From an uncultured Oscillospiraceae bacterium (lineage in GTDB: Bacteria > Bacillota > Clostridia > Oscillospirales > Oscillospiraceae), in assembly GCA_944382965.1 (NCBI GenBank), contig CALWOA010000008.1, forward strand, positions 1-64,000: 64,000 bases of DNA, read 5' to 3'. Made by a program: the position numbers and the translations under genes. How positions within the stretch are numbered: position 1 is the first letter of the stretch; every line of letters begins with the position of its first letter. Shown one piece after another: positions 9,267 through 17,426 of this stretch. The notes under the pieces were generated by a model. That model saw only the letters and a list, made by a program, of their open reading frames with translations. It ran no database searches and was not told the origin of the DNA.

Positions 9267-9608
9267 ATGTTCGGCACTCGTAAGCTGGGTAAGACCAGCG
9301 CACAGAGAAAAGCCCTGCTGCGTCAGCAGGTAACCGACCTGCTGGAAAACGGCAAGATGGAAACCACTTTCTATCGTGCCAAGGAAGTACAGCCTGTGGT
9401 TGAGAAGATGATCACCCTGGGCAAGAAGGGCAACCTGGCAGCTTACCGCCGCGCTCTGTCCTACATCACCAAGGAAGATGTGGCCAACAAGCTGTTCAAG
9501 GAGATTGCTCCGAAGTACGCTGACCGTAACGGCGGCTACACCAGAGTAACCCGCACCGGCGCCCGTCGTGGCGACGCCGCTGAGATGGCTGTCATCGAGC
9601 TGGTGTAA
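9267..9608 (+). CDS. rplQ: 50S ribosomal protein L17
   Basis: This 113-residue protein is L17, located near the peptide exit tunnel. [20 protein letters not shown] and the closing [25 protein letters not shown] are typical. It starts after AAAAAAGGAGGAAACGTTC and is the last gene of the ribosomal run; a hairpin terminator candidate follows 24 bases later. Confidence 0.96.
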   Translation: MFGTRKLGKTSAQRKALLRQQVTDLLENGKMETTFYRAKEVQPVVEKMITLGKKGNLAAYRRALSYITKEDVANKLFKEIAPKYADRNGGYTRVTRTGARRGDAAEMAVIELV

Positions 9609-9632
9609 TGCGGTAATTCCTACGCAGATCAG

Positions 9633-9664
9633 GCGCCTGCCGCTGCATAGTGGCAGGCGCTTTA
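9633..9664 (+). terminator. Terminator after the alpha operon
   Basis: GCGCCTGCC (9633-9641) pairs with GGCAGGCGC (9652-9660) around a 10-base loop and is followed by TTTAT. The stem is strong but the T run is short. Its position just after rplQ fits the end of the ribosomal transcript. Confidence 0.7.
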
Positions 9665-9711
9665 TCCGTGGGAAGCATCAAAAAGAAATTTGAAATTTTT
9701 AGAAAAAACAC

Positions 9712-9740
9712 TTGACATTTTGGGAACTCCGTAGTATAAT
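9712..9740 (+). promoter_or_regulatory. Promoter of the tRNA-Thr gene
   Basis: TTGACA (9712-9717) and TATAAT (9735-9740) are both perfect sigma-A hexamers 17 bases apart. The tRNA begins 37 bases after the -10 element. An A/T-rich stretch sits just upstream of the -35. Confidence 0.9.
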
Positions 9741-9777
9741 GACCAAGCTGTCAGGGAGACAGCAAAGAACAGAAGAT

Positions 9778-9853
<76 letters not shown>

Positions 9854-9863
9854 AATTTTGAGA

Positions 9864-9890
9864 AGCCGAACCGAAGAGGTTCGGCTTTTT
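9864..9890 (+). terminator. Terminator of the tRNA-Thr gene
   Basis: AGCCGAACC (9864-9872) pairs with GGTTCGGCT (9878-9886) around GAAGA, and T residues follow directly. This is a classical intrinsic terminator 10 bases after the tRNA. Confidence 0.9.
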
Positions 9891-9930
9891 GCTTATCGGA
9901 AGAGATTTTCCAAGAAATGATATTGTGAAA

Positions 9931-9970
9931 CAAGTTCTCACTTGCTTCATAGGTGAGAAGTTGCTATAAT
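9931..9970 (+). promoter_or_regulatory. Promoter and palindromic operator of the cysteine desulfidase gene
   Basis: TTGCTT (9942-9947) and TATAAT (9965-9970) form a promoter with 17-base spacing. CAAGTTCTCAC (9931-9941) and GTGAGAAGTTG (9953-9963) form an inverted repeat with 10 of 11 pairs matched, flanking the -35 box exactly. A dimeric regulator bound here would block or position RNA polymerase. The regulator is unknown. Confidence 0.7.
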
Positions 9971-9976
9971 TGCCTT

Positions 9977-10124
9977 AAGGATGGCTTTCACTGAACGCGC
10001 ATTTGGATAAGCTTCATTTGGATGATGACAGTATGCTTAACGGCGCTGCCTTCAATGTTCCTTATACCTTGGAGGAGGGCAACCAAAATATAAAAGTACC
10101 GGTGAGCTGCCTCATCGGTACTTT
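9977..10124 (+). promoter_or_regulatory. Leader with attenuator-like terminator upstream of cysteine desulfidase
   Basis: About 180 transcribed bases precede the gene. AAAAGTACCGGTGAG (10092-10106) pairs along its whole length with the segment at 10111-10125 around CTGC, with one G-T pair, and ends in TTTT, so it resembles an intrinsic terminator inside the leader. Upstream, TGCCTTC (10047-10053) can pair with GAGGGCA (10075-10081). That same GAGGGCA could instead pair with TGCCTC (10108-10113) in the terminator. TAAGC/GCTTA (10008-10012, 10035-10039) may form a further stem. A 9-codon frame starts at 9981. No known riboswitch class was recognised. Confidence 0.55.
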
Positions 10125-10156
10125 TCGGACGATAAACAGAAAGGAAACGGGTTTCC

Positions 10157-11440
10157 ATGGAAAAAAACAGTACAGTGTATCAAACCTATGTCCAGATTCT
10201 GCATCGGGAATTGATTCCGGCCATGGGCTGTACCGAACCCATTGCCATTGCCTACTGCGCTGCCATGGCAAGAAGTGTATTGGGTGTCATTCCGGACCGG
10301 GTGGAGATTATAGCCAGCGGCAACATCATCAAGAATGTCAAAAGCGTTGTGGTTCCCAATACCAACGGCAGCAAAGGCATTTCTGCGGCCGCAGCCATTG
10401 GCATCCTTGGCGGGGATGAAACCGCCCAGCTGGAAGTGATTGCCCATGTCAGCGAGGAAGCAAAAGACCGTCTGCCGGATTATCTGAAGACAACACCTAT
10501 AACCGTCACTCCGGCAGATTCGGAGTATGTTCTGGATGTGACGGTCACTGTGCATCACGGAACGTCCTATGCTTCCGTTCGGGCAGTCAATGAACATACC
10601 AATTTGGTTCACATCGAAAAGGACAATAGGGTTCTGAAGGACAAGGAAATTCTGAACATCGTGGATGAGAGCGCCCCGGATTACAATCTGCTGAATGTAA
10701 AGGATATTTGTGACTTTGCCGATTCCTGTGATCTAAAGGAGGTTACGCCGCTTCTGGAGCGTCAGATTCGATATAACAGCGCAATTGCCGACGAGGGAAT
10801 GACAGGAAAGTATGGTGCAGCCATTGGTCAGACCCTAATTCGCGCCTATGGAAATGATGTGAAAATCCGGGCGAAGGCCCGGGCCGCAGCTGCATCCGAC
10901 GCCAGAATGAACGGCTGCGAGCTGCCTGTGATCATTACCTCCGGCAGCGGCAACCAGGGATTGACTGCATCTCTGCCTGTGATTGAATACGCCAAGGAAG
11001 AGAACCTCCCGAAGGAAAAGCTGCTCAGAGCCCTTCTGGTGTCCAATCTGATAACCCTTCACGCAAAACAGGGAATTGGCAGACTGTCTGCCTACTGTGG
11101 TGCCGTCAGCGCTGGCGCCGGTGCCGGGGCAGGAATTGCCTATCTGCTTGGAGGCGATACAGCCACTGTCAGCCATACCATTGTCAATGCACTGGCTATT
11201 ACATCCGGAATTGTCTGCGATGGCGCCAAGTCCTCCTGTGCCGCAAAAATTGCCGCTTCCGTGGACGCGGGAATTTTGGGATTTGAAATGTACCGTAACG
11301 GACATCAATTCTATGGCGGTGACGGCTTAGTGGTGAAGGGAGTAGAAAATAGTATCTACAACTTCAGCCACCTGGGCCGGGTAGGCATGAAACAGACAGA
11401 TCGGGAGATCATTCGCATGATGACCCAATCCCAGTGCTGA
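10157..11440 (+). CDS. cyuA: L-cysteine desulfidase (CyuA/YhaM, UPF0597 family)
   Basis: The 427-residue protein belongs to the UPF0597/YhaM family. Members break L-cysteine down to pyruvate, ammonia and sulfide and carry an iron-sulfur cluster. ELIPAMGCTEPIAIAYCAA near residues 19-37 holds the conserved Cys25. Later cysteines lie in SAYCGAVSAGAGAG and IVCDGAKSSCAAKIA. The ATG at 10157 follows AGAAAGGAAACGGGTTTCC. No cysteine transporter is adjacent. The attenuator-like leader and the operator suggest tight control, perhaps by cysteine; the signal is inferred, not shown. Confidence 0.85.
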   Translation: MEKNSTVYQTYVQILHRELIPAMGCTEPIAIAYCAAMARSVLGVIPDRVEIIASGNIIKNVKSVVVPNTNGSKGISAAAAIGILGGDETAQLEVIAHVSEEAKDRLPDYLKTTPITVTPADSEYVLDVTVTVHHGTSYASVRAVNEHTNLVHIEKDNRVLKDKEILNIVDESAPDYNLLNVKDICDFADSCDLKEVTPLLERQIRYNSAIADEGMTGKYGAAIGQTLIRAYGNDVKIRAKARAAAASDARMNGCELPVIITSGSGNQGLTASLPVIEYAKEENLPKEKLLRALLVSNLITLHAKQGIGRLSAYCGAVSAGAGAGAGIAYLLGGDTATVSHTIVNALAITSGIVCDGAKSSCAAKIAASVDAGILGFEMYRNGHQFYGGDGLVVKGVENSIYNFSHLGRVGMKQTDREIIRMMTQSQC

Positions 11441-11480
11441 AGATAATCGATTTTATTCAGGCGTGCAGCCATTGCGAAAT

Positions 11481-11512
11481 AACCGCTGTGCAGGGAAATC
11501 TGCACGGCGGTT
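11481..11512 (+). terminator. Terminator-like hairpin after cyuA
   Basis: AACCGC-T-GTGCAG pairs with CTGCAC-G-GCGGTT around a 6-base loop. The T content that follows is modest. It lies 40 bases after the cyuA stop and is the likely transcript end. Confidence 0.65.
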
Positions 11513-11527
11513 AAGTTCATTAACCAA

Positions 11528-11558
11528 AATAAAAACGCTGCTGAGAAATCAGCAGCGT
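11528..11558 (-). terminator. Terminator of rpmB
   Basis: On the minus strand ACGCTGCTGA pairs with TCAGCAGCGT around a 4-base loop and is followed by TTTTATTTT. It lies 18 bases after the rpmB stop. Confidence 0.88.
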
Positions 11559-11576
11559 AATTATATGCCTGGGAAA

Positions 11577-11765
11577 TCAGATGGCACGCTCGACCTTATT
11601 GGAGCGGAGGCATCTGGTACAAGCGTACACATGGCAGGGAGTTCCGTTAACGACAGCCTTAACGCGCTTGACGTTGGGCTTCCATGCACGATTGGAACGT
11701 CTGTGGGAGTGGGAGACCTTGATACCAAAGGTTACACCCTTGCCACAAAAATCACACTTAGCCAT
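11577..11765 (-). CDS. rpmB: 50S ribosomal protein L28, zinc type
   Basis: This 62-residue protein is L28. Two cysteine pairs, MAKCDFCGKG and ACTRCLRSNK, mark the zinc-binding form. The middle SHSHRRSNRAWKPNVKRV is characteristic. The frame stays open upstream, but the ATG at 11765 sits 11 bases after GGGAGGTG and yields the standard length. It is monocistronic, with its own terminator, and divergent from hprK. Confidence 0.95.
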   Translation of the reverse strand: MAKCDFCGKGVTFGIKVSHSHRRSNRAWKPNVKRVKAVVNGTPCHVYACTRCLRSNKVERAI

Positions 11766-11897
11766 TTCTTCATTGCACCTCCCATCCGGATGTTTACTCA
11801 ACAAACTACGCCTACCAAAGGCGCTTTGATATGATATCAAACTTTCGGCAAAAAAGCAAGGGTTTTTTTCAAAATTTTTTGATTTTTTCGAAATCTA

Positions 11898-11926
11898 TTG
11901 ATATTCCTTTTCCCGGCGGGTATAAT
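11898..11926 (+). promoter_or_regulatory. Promoter of the hprK operon
   Basis: TTGATA (11898-11903) and TATAAT (11921-11926) are spaced by 17 bases. A T-rich stretch lies upstream. The hprK start codon is 46 bases after the -10 box. Confidence 0.85.
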
Positions 11927-11971
11927 GTTCTGAAGGATTGGAAATTACCCAAACTATTGGAGGGATGCGCC

Positions 11972-12919
11972 ATGATGGATACATACAGCGTACTGCTGAG
12001 CCAGCTGGTTAAAGAATTTCATCTGGATGTGGTTTATGCCTCCACGGACTTTGCGTCCATTCGCATAACGGTGGAGGATATGGCCCGGCCAGGCTTGCAG
12101 CTGGCGGGGTATTTTGACCACTATGAACCCATGCGTTTGCAGGTCATGGGAAATGTGGAAATGAGCTATGTGACGAAACTGGCTTCCTGGGAGCGTTCTG
12201 CCATCTATGACCGGCTGTTCTCTTATAAGTTTCCCGCGCTGATTATCGCCCGGGGTATTACCCCCCATCCGGAAATGCTGACCATGGCAAAAAAGCACAA
12301 TGTCACCATTTTAAGTACCACCGAACCCACCAGCGCCATTGTATCCACCATTATTACCTATCTGAAAGCGGCCCTGGCGCCCCGCATTACCCGTCACGGC
12401 GTTCTGGCGGAGGTTTACGGCGAGGGTATCTTGCTTACCGGTGACAGCGGCATCGGGAAAAGTGAGGCGGCTGTGGAGCTTCTGAAACGAGGACACCGAC
12501 TGATAGCTGACGACGCTGTGGAAATCCGGAAAGTTTCCACCAATTCTCTGGTGGGCACGGCACCGGAGCTGATCCGCAATTACATCGAACTGCGGGGCAT
12601 CGGCATTATCAATGTGGCAAAACTCTTTGGTATGGGCGCCATCAAGTTGGAAAATGAAATCAACTTGGTGGTGGACATCGTCACTTGGAATAAGAACCAG
12701 GCCTACGACCGCCTGGGACTGGACGAACAGTATACGGAAATCCTGGGAGTAAAGATTCCCAAGTACACCATCCCCATCACTCCTGGACGAAATTTGGCAG
12801 TGATTTTGGAAGTTGCCGCCATGAATAACCGCCAGAAGAAAATGGGCTACAACGCTGCCCAGGAGTTCACGGATCAGATGAACCGACATTTTGAAGAACA
12901 TACAGGAAGGAACCCATGA
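11972..12919 (+). CDS. hprK: HPr kinase/phosphorylase
   Basis: HprK phosphorylates and dephosphorylates Ser46 of HPr and so controls carbon catabolite repression in Firmicutes. The 315-residue product has an N-terminal regulatory domain (about 1-130), the P-loop GDSGIGKS at 157-164, LIADDAVEI after it, and the signature block around ELRGIGIINVAKLFG. The ATG at 11972 is preceded by GGAGGGATGCGCC; a second ATG follows immediately and cannot be excluded. The final bases overlap the next gene as ATGA, so the two are coupled. Confidence 0.95.
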   Translation: MMDTYSVLLSQLVKEFHLDVVYASTDFASIRITVEDMARPGLQLAGYFDHYEPMRLQVMGNVEMSYVTKLASWERSAIYDRLFSYKFPALIIARGITPHPEMLTMAKKHNVTILSTTEPTSAIVSTIITYLKAALAPRITRHGVLAEVYGEGILLTGDSGIGKSEAAVELLKRGHRLIADDAVEIRKVSTNSLVGTAPELIRNYIELRGIGIINVAKLFGMGAIKLENEINLVVDIVTWNKNQAYDRLGLDEQYTEILGVKIPKYTIPITPGRNLAVILEVAAMNNRQKKMGYNAAQEFTDQMNRHFEEHTGRNP

Positions 12920-13881
12920 AAGAACTGACCATTGGCCCCAACGATGCAGGACAGCGGCTGGATCGTTTCCTTGCCAAAGCTGTTCCGCTGCTGCCGGCTT
13001 CCCTGGCTCAGAAATACATCCGCCTGAAACGAATCAAATTGGGCGGAAAGCGTGTGGAGCGGGACACCCGGCTTCAGGCGGGAGATGTGCTGCAGCTGTA
13101 TATCAATGACGAATTCTTTGACAAGCCCAAGGAAGAGAATGCCTATCTGACAGTGGCGGCTCCCAAGCTGAACATTGTCTATGAAGACGATCATATTCTG
13201 CTGGTGGATAAGCGCCCGGGCCTTGCGGTGCATCCTCATGACGGTGCGGAATATGGGCGGACGCTGATTGACCATATCCAGGCTTATCTTTACCAAAAGC
13301 GGGAGTGGCGGCCCCGGGAAGAGAATGCCTTTACCCCTGCACTGTGCAACCGGATTGACCGCAATACCGGCGGCATCGTCATTGCGGCGAAAACAGCGGA
13401 AGCCCTGCGGGTGATGAACCAGAAGATCAAAGACCGGGAACTGGATAAACGGTATCTGGCTGTTATGGAAGGAACGCCGAAAGTCAGAGAAGGCAGCCTG
13501 AAGGGCTTTTTATTCAAAGATGAAAAAAAGAACCGGGTATTTGTCAGCGACAGCCCCAAGCCGGGAGCTAAAACCTGCCAGACCAACTATAAAGTCCTGG
13601 TCAGCCGGAATGGTTTGAGCCTGGTGGAATGTGAACTGATTACCGGACGAACCCACCAGATCCGGGCCCAGTTTGCCCATGCCGGACATCCCCTGCTGGG
13701 AGACGGTAAGTATGGCAAGCTGGATAAACGTTATGACCGCAATTACCAGGCGCTGTACTCCTATAAACTGACCTTCTGCTTTACCACCGAGGCAGGCGCT
13801 CTGGAGTACTTGAATGGAAAGTCCTACCGGGTGGAAAAGGTGGACTTCGTCCAGGAGTATTTCCCGGATTTTCGCCTGTAA
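12916..13881 (+). CDS. RluA-family pseudouridine synthase
   Basis: The 321-residue enzyme isomerises uridine to pseudouridine in RNA, most probably 23S rRNA. It has an N-terminal S4 RNA-binding domain (about residues 13-65). The catalytic motif NRIDRNTGGI places the nucleophilic aspartate at residue 148, and GRTHQIRAQFAHAGHPLLGDGKYG is the later conserved block. Which family member it is (RluC, RluD or RluB-like) cannot be told from sequence alone. It overlaps hprK by four bases and is probably co-transcribed with it. Confidence 0.88.
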   Translation: MKELTIGPNDAGQRLDRFLAKAVPLLPASLAQKYIRLKRIKLGGKRVERDTRLQAGDVLQLYINDEFFDKPKEENAYLTVAAPKLNIVYEDDHILLVDKRPGLAVHPHDGAEYGRTLIDHIQAYLYQKREWRPREENAFTPALCNRIDRNTGGIVIAAKTAEALRVMNQKIKDRELDKRYLAVMEGTPKVREGSLKGFLFKDEKKNRVFVSDSPKPGAKTCQTNYKVLVSRNGLSLVECELITGRTHQIRAQFAHAGHPLLGDGKYGKLDKRYDRNYQALYSYKLTFCFTTEAGALEYLNGKSYRVEKVDFVQEYFPDFRL

Positions 13882-13905
13882 AACCGGGATGCAGGGAGCG
13901 ATTGT

Positions 13906-14637
13906 ATGAAGGTATTCATTACCAGCAGCCCTTATGTGGACGGGACGGATCGGGCCATACTCAGCGATGCAAATGATTTTGTGCAGCGGCTTCGATTTGT
14001 TTTGCCGCCGGAACCTCGGGCGCTGTTTATTTGCTCTGACCCGGACGATCACCACAGAACCTGCCACTTTGGGGCGGATACTGCGGCGGCTTTCTCTCTG
14101 GCGGATATGCCTTTTTCCGGATACCAGGTGCTGGATGGACGCAATGCCCACCTGGCGCAAAGGCTGATCGACCAAGCAGATCTGATCGTGCTGGCCGGAG
14201 GACACGTGCCTACCCAGAACGCCTTTTTCCGGAAAATCGGTTTGGGAAATCTGCTGAAAGATTTCTCCGGCACCGTTATGGGCATCAGCGCAGGCTCCAT
14301 GAACCTGGCCCGGGAAGAGTATGTCCAGCCTGAAGAGCCGGGAGAATCGTCGCCGGACTTTCCTCGGTTTTTGCCAGGATTGGGGCTGACGGAGGTCAAT
14401 ATTCTGCCCCACTATCAGAAGGTGTGGGATGCTGTTCTGGATGGTCGCAGGCTGTTTGAGGATATTACCTACGCCGATAGTTTTGGGAAAACCTTCTATG
14501 CCCTGCCGGATGGCAGCTACTTTTACCAGGATGAACAGGGCCTGCTGCTGTGCGGGGAAAGTTACATCCTGCGAAACGGAGAAATGGACCCGCTGACCCG
14601 GGATGGTCAGGTGCTGGACATGGCGGAATTTGGATAA
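13906..14637 (+). CDS. Peptidase S51 family protein (PepE-like)
   Basis: The 243-residue protein resembles the S51 family, which includes the alpha-aspartyl dipeptidase PepE and cyanophycinase. GISAGSMNLA puts the likely nucleophile at Ser128, and LIVLAGGHVPTQNAFF is the typical strand-loop before it. HYQ near residue 170 may supply the catalytic histidine. It follows the pseudouridine synthase by 24 bases and is the last gene of the hprK operon. Substrate is unknown; a cytoplasmic dipeptidase is the default reading. Confidence 0.75.
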   Translation: MKVFITSSPYVDGTDRAILSDANDFVQRLRFVLPPEPRALFICSDPDDHHRTCHFGADTAAAFSLADMPFSGYQVLDGRNAHLAQRLIDQADLIVLAGGHVPTQNAFFRKIGLGNLLKDFSGTVMGISAGSMNLAREEYVQPEEPGESSPDFPRFLPGLGLTEVNILPHYQKVWDAVLDGRRLFEDITYADSFGKTFYALPDGSYFYQDEQGLLLCGESYILRNGEMDPLTRDGQVLDMAEFG

Positions 14638-14640
14638 GAA

Positions 14641-14673
14641 AACGGTCTGCGAAGAAAATCGCAGACCGTTTTT
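14641..14673. terminator. Bidirectional terminator between the hprK operon and the VanX-like gene
   Basis: AACGGTCTGCGA (14641-14652) pairs with TCGCAGACCGTT (14659-14670) around AGAAAA. T residues follow on the plus strand and A residues precede it, so it can end transcripts from both converging genes. Confidence 0.85.
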
Positions 14674-14675
14674 GA

Positions 14676-15374
14676 TTACCCTGATGGGGGTTCAAAGGTT
14701 TTCTCCACCGGATATACTTGGGTATCAGAAAAGTGCCACCATTCCCCAAAGTAGCCGGTAAAACCGCCGCGTTCCATCACATCCTGCAAAAGCTGAGCGT
14801 TTTCCCTGGCGACGGAGGGACAGTCAGAGTAATCCCGGTCTGCCAGAGCGGAAAAATCGTCAAAGCCTGTGGGCATTTCCAGTTCCTGACCGGTTTCGTC
14901 CACCAGGGTCAAATCCACCGTATTCCCCCGGCTGTGGGAACTGAATCCGGTTTCCGGGTTTGCAACATAGGTCGGATCGGGACAAATTTCCCATAGACGA
15001 AACTGGGCACTGACAGGGCGGAAACCATCCCAGATTTTTAAGTATAGCCCCATATCTTCCAGTTCCCGGGACACTTCCTGGAGTTTTTTCACTGTACCGT
15101 AACGCAGGTAGGCGTCATAAAAGCTATAGATCTGTTCACCGGTAAAATTCTCCTGGGTTGCGTACATCAGCTCCTGCTGCACAACAGGCAGGTAGTCCTT
15201 CACCCGAACCAGGGCATCGTCCTGCGGCTCGGTGGGGACGGTTTGGGGCGGGGCAGTGGTTTCCTGCTCGGTAAAACCTGGGGTAGATTCCGTTGACTGG
15301 GTAGGGGGCGCAGCAGGACTTGCGCATCCGCTGAGCAGGAAAAGGATTGTCAGAAGCAAAATAAGTTGTTTCAT
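14676..15374 (-). CDS. VanX-like D-Ala-D-Ala dipeptidase lipoprotein (M15D)
   Basis: The 232-residue protein is a predicted lipoprotein: a hydrophobic signal ends in LLSGC at Cys17, followed by a Pro/Thr-rich linker to about residue 52. The rest matches the M15D zinc peptidases. SSHSRGNTVD gives His147 and Asp154 as zinc ligands, EWWHF gives catalytic Glu211 and ligand His214, and DGFRP carries the conserved arginine. VanX is cytoplasmic, whereas this enzyme would sit outside the membrane, where it could trim D-Ala-D-Ala peptides or salvage dipeptides. It lies nine bases after the LysR gene and shares its transcript. Confidence 0.82.
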   Translation of the reverse strand: MKQLILLLTILFLLSGCASPAAPPTQSTESTPGFTEQETTAPPQTVPTEPQDDALVRVKDYLPVVQQELMYATQENFTGEQIYSFYDAYLRYGTVKKLQEVSRELEDMGLYLKIWDGFRPVSAQFRLWEICPDPTYVANPETGFSSHSRGNTVDLTLVDETGQELEMPTGFDDFSALADRDYSDCPSVARENAQLLQDVMERGGFTGYFGEWWHFSDTQVYPVEKTFEPPSG

Positions 15375-15383
15375 GAAGTTCCC

Positions 15384-16277
15384 TTATTTCTGGTTCAAGG
15401 TGATCTGGGATAGGTGGTCGATCATGGCCCGCATTTGCAGGGATACCCACTTTTCCCGGCGATAGAGCAGCTGTTTCCACACCACCACCTGGCATTGGGG
15501 GACATTCAGCCGAACCAGACGCCCGGCCCGGACGCTGTCCTCGGTGACATAATCCGGCAGAAATCCAATGCCGGCGTTTTCTTCTGCCAATGCACAGATC
15601 AGATCCGCCCGACCGGTTTCCAGAATGGGCCGCACCTGCAAAGAATTGCGGGCCAGCTTTTCGTCCATGATTCTGCGGTAACTCATACCCCGCTCCGTCA
15701 GCAGAAAAGGAAAGCGTACCAGTTCTTCCAGAAAAACCTGGCTTTCCTTGGACAGAGGATGATCCGGAGATGCCACAAAGTGTACCTGGATTTCCTCTTC
15801 ACTGGCGATGACATAGTTGGTGTCGTAAACCCGATCGTCAATGGTGCAGATCATATCCACCTGGTTGTGGTCCAGAAATTCCAGCAGCTGTCCGGTGTCG
15901 CCAGTGGAAATTTCCAGGCAGATTTGGGGATAGGCGCTGCTGAACTGACGGAAGTGCCCGGCAATCAGAGGGCCGCACAGAGAATCCGGAGCACCCAGAC
16001 GGAGAATGCCCTTGGGTTCCTGTCTGGCTGCGGTCCCCAGTACCATCTCTTCCGACAGATGGCAGATGTTTTGGGCATAGGGAAGCAGATCCCGTCCTGC
16101 ATCGGTCAGACTGACCGTGTGCCCAATCCGGTCAAACAGCTGTACACCCAGTTCCTTTTCCAAAAGCTTGATTTGAAAAGAAATGGTGGGCTGGGAGTAG
16201 CCCAGCTTTTCTCCGGTTCTGGTAAAGCTTCCCAATTCTGCCGCTTCGATAAAAATATTCAAACTGCGAAGATCCAT
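15384..16277 (-). CDS. LysR-family transcriptional regulator
   Basis: The 297-residue product has the LysR layout: a winged helix in the first 65 residues (MDLRSLNIFIEAAELGSFT, YSQPTISFQIKLLEKELG) and an effector-binding domain from about 90. The ATG at 16277 fits the family start; a TTG two codons upstream has AAAGG at better spacing and is an alternative. The gene is followed nine bases later by the VanX-like lipoprotein. LysR proteins often control themselves or a divergent gene; the divergent neighbour here is a glycosyltransferase. Confidence 0.88.
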   Translation of the reverse strand: MDLRSLNIFIEAAELGSFTRTGEKLGYSQPTISFQIKLLEKELGVQLFDRIGHTVSLTDAGRDLLPYAQNICHLSEEMVLGTAARQEPKGILRLGAPDSLCGPLIAGHFRQFSSAYPQICLEISTGDTGQLLEFLDHNQVDMICTIDDRVYDTNYVIASEEEIQVHFVASPDHPLSKESQVFLEELVRFPFLLTERGMSYRRIMDEKLARNSLQVRPILETGRADLICALAEENAGIGFLPDYVTEDSVRAGRLVRLNVPQCQVVVWKQLLYRREKWVSLQMRAMIDHLSQITLNQK

Positions 16278-16368
16278 AAGCAATTCGCTGCCTTTCCCGT
16301 TTTCCTCCTTAAATTATATCCGGAAAGATATCAGAATGCAATCATTACTACGGTAAAGCTAAGTATCC

Positions 16369-16397
16369 TTGACAGGAAAATTGATGTAGATTATAAT
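16369..16397 (+). promoter_or_regulatory. Promoter of the glycosyltransferase gene
   Basis: TTGACA (16369-16374) and TATAAT (16392-16397) are separated by 17 bases, both perfect matches. The coding start is 33 bases downstream. Confidence 0.9.
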
Positions 16398-16429
16398 GGA
16401 AAAATAGAGAAGTCAAAAGGAGGATGTCT

Positions 16430-17365
16430 GTGACACGCGGATTTATTACGATTGCCACCGGCAAAGAACTGTATTATCAACTGGCACAGAATTTGCTGAA
16501 ATCCTATCGTCTGTATTCCCGGAATCCGATGCCGTTTGCCATCCTGTGCGATCGGGAAAATACATATACAGAGCAGTTTGATCAAACTGTAATCCTGGAG
16601 CACCCATTGAATTCTTTTTGGGATAAATTTGAACTGCTGGTGAAAGCACCCTACGATGAGACGATATTTATTGATGCGGACTGTCTGGCATATGCGGATT
16701 TAAATGAGTACTGGGACTACTTTGCTGGTGCGGATGATTTTACAGGATGTGGAACCAACTATCCCATCGAGTCAGAACGTGGGCTGTTTCAGGCAGAAGA
16801 GATTGGGGAATATTGTGGGAGAGCTCACTGGAAACCGGATATTTGCGGGGGACTGTATTTCATACGAAGAGGGGAAATCTGTAACGCGCTTTACAAAGAA
16901 TGCCAACATATTTCCCAAAACTATGATTCTTTTCATTGGCCTGACTATTGTGCTCCCCGGGCGGATGAAACTGTGCTTTGCCTGGCTATGGCGGTCCATG
17001 GCTTACATGCCATGGATGCAGACCCGGCAAATTACGGCATTCCCTGGGAAGCGACCCAGATGGAGTTTGATATTTTTACCGGGAAATGCACATATGCTAC
17101 ACAATGGCATCCGAAGGTGGAGCAGGGACGGTTAATTCACTTTGCTACCAGTAATTGTACAAAACCGCCATATATTTTTGAAATTGAGAAGTTGAATGTC
17201 ATGCTGAAATATGGCTTGAAACCAGGTGGGGATAAGCAGCTGCTGGGTCTTTGGGATTCTCTGCTGTATCGCTGTAAACTGCGCTATTATTACCTTTGCA
17301 CGAAGGACTTTATGGTTCGCGGCTTCTGGAAAATTCTGCGAATGATGAAAATTGCATCGAAGTAA
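16430..17365 (+). CDS. Putative GT-A-fold glycosyltransferase
   Basis: The 311-residue protein has GITIATG-like N-terminal strand residues, a DxD-type motif in IFIDADCLAY near residue 84, and a conserved CGGLYFIRRG segment, as in retracting GT-A enzymes of the GT8 kind. The family is not certain. The AAAGGAGG site touches an ATG at 16424 with no spacing, whereas the GTG at 16430 lies six bases after it, so GTG is chosen. It has its own promoter and terminator. Basic, hydrophobic residues near the C-terminus may tether it to the membrane. A role in a surface polysaccharide is inferred. Confidence 0.7.
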   Translation: MTRGFITIATGKELYYQLAQNLLKSYRLYSRNPMPFAILCDRENTYTEQFDQTVILEHPLNSFWDKFELLVKAPYDETIFIDADCLAYADLNEYWDYFAGADDFTGCGTNYPIESERGLFQAEEIGEYCGRAHWKPDICGGLYFIRRGEICNALYKECQHISQNYDSFHWPDYCAPRADETVLCLAMAVHGLHAMDADPANYGIPWEATQMEFDIFTGKCTYATQWHPKVEQGRLIHFATSNCTKPPYIFEIEKLNVMLKYGLKPGGDKQLLGLWDSLLYRCKLRYYYLCTKDFMVRGFWKILRMMKIASK

Positions 17366-17367
17366 TC

Positions 17368-17400
17368 AAAAGGCCTGCCATCTAGTGGCAGGCCTTTTGC
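17368..17400 (+). terminator. Terminator after the glycosyltransferase gene
   Basis: AAAAGGCCTGCCA (17368-17380) pairs with TGGCAGGCCTTTT (17386-17398) around TCTAG. It is strong and near the stop codon. Confidence 0.88.
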
Positions 17401-17426
17401 GCGTTTGCCGCACACCGAAATAGCGG

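Noticed and set aside
9981..10010. A nine-codon leader peptide in the cyuA leader
   Set aside because: It contains no cysteine or other run of regulatory codons, and its ribosome site is weak, so classical peptide attenuation is unlikely; noted only in the leader entry.
10003..10419. A TTG-start frame through the cysteine desulfidase leader
   Set aside because: It runs out of frame into cyuA, has no ribosome binding site, and the leader is better explained by RNA structure.
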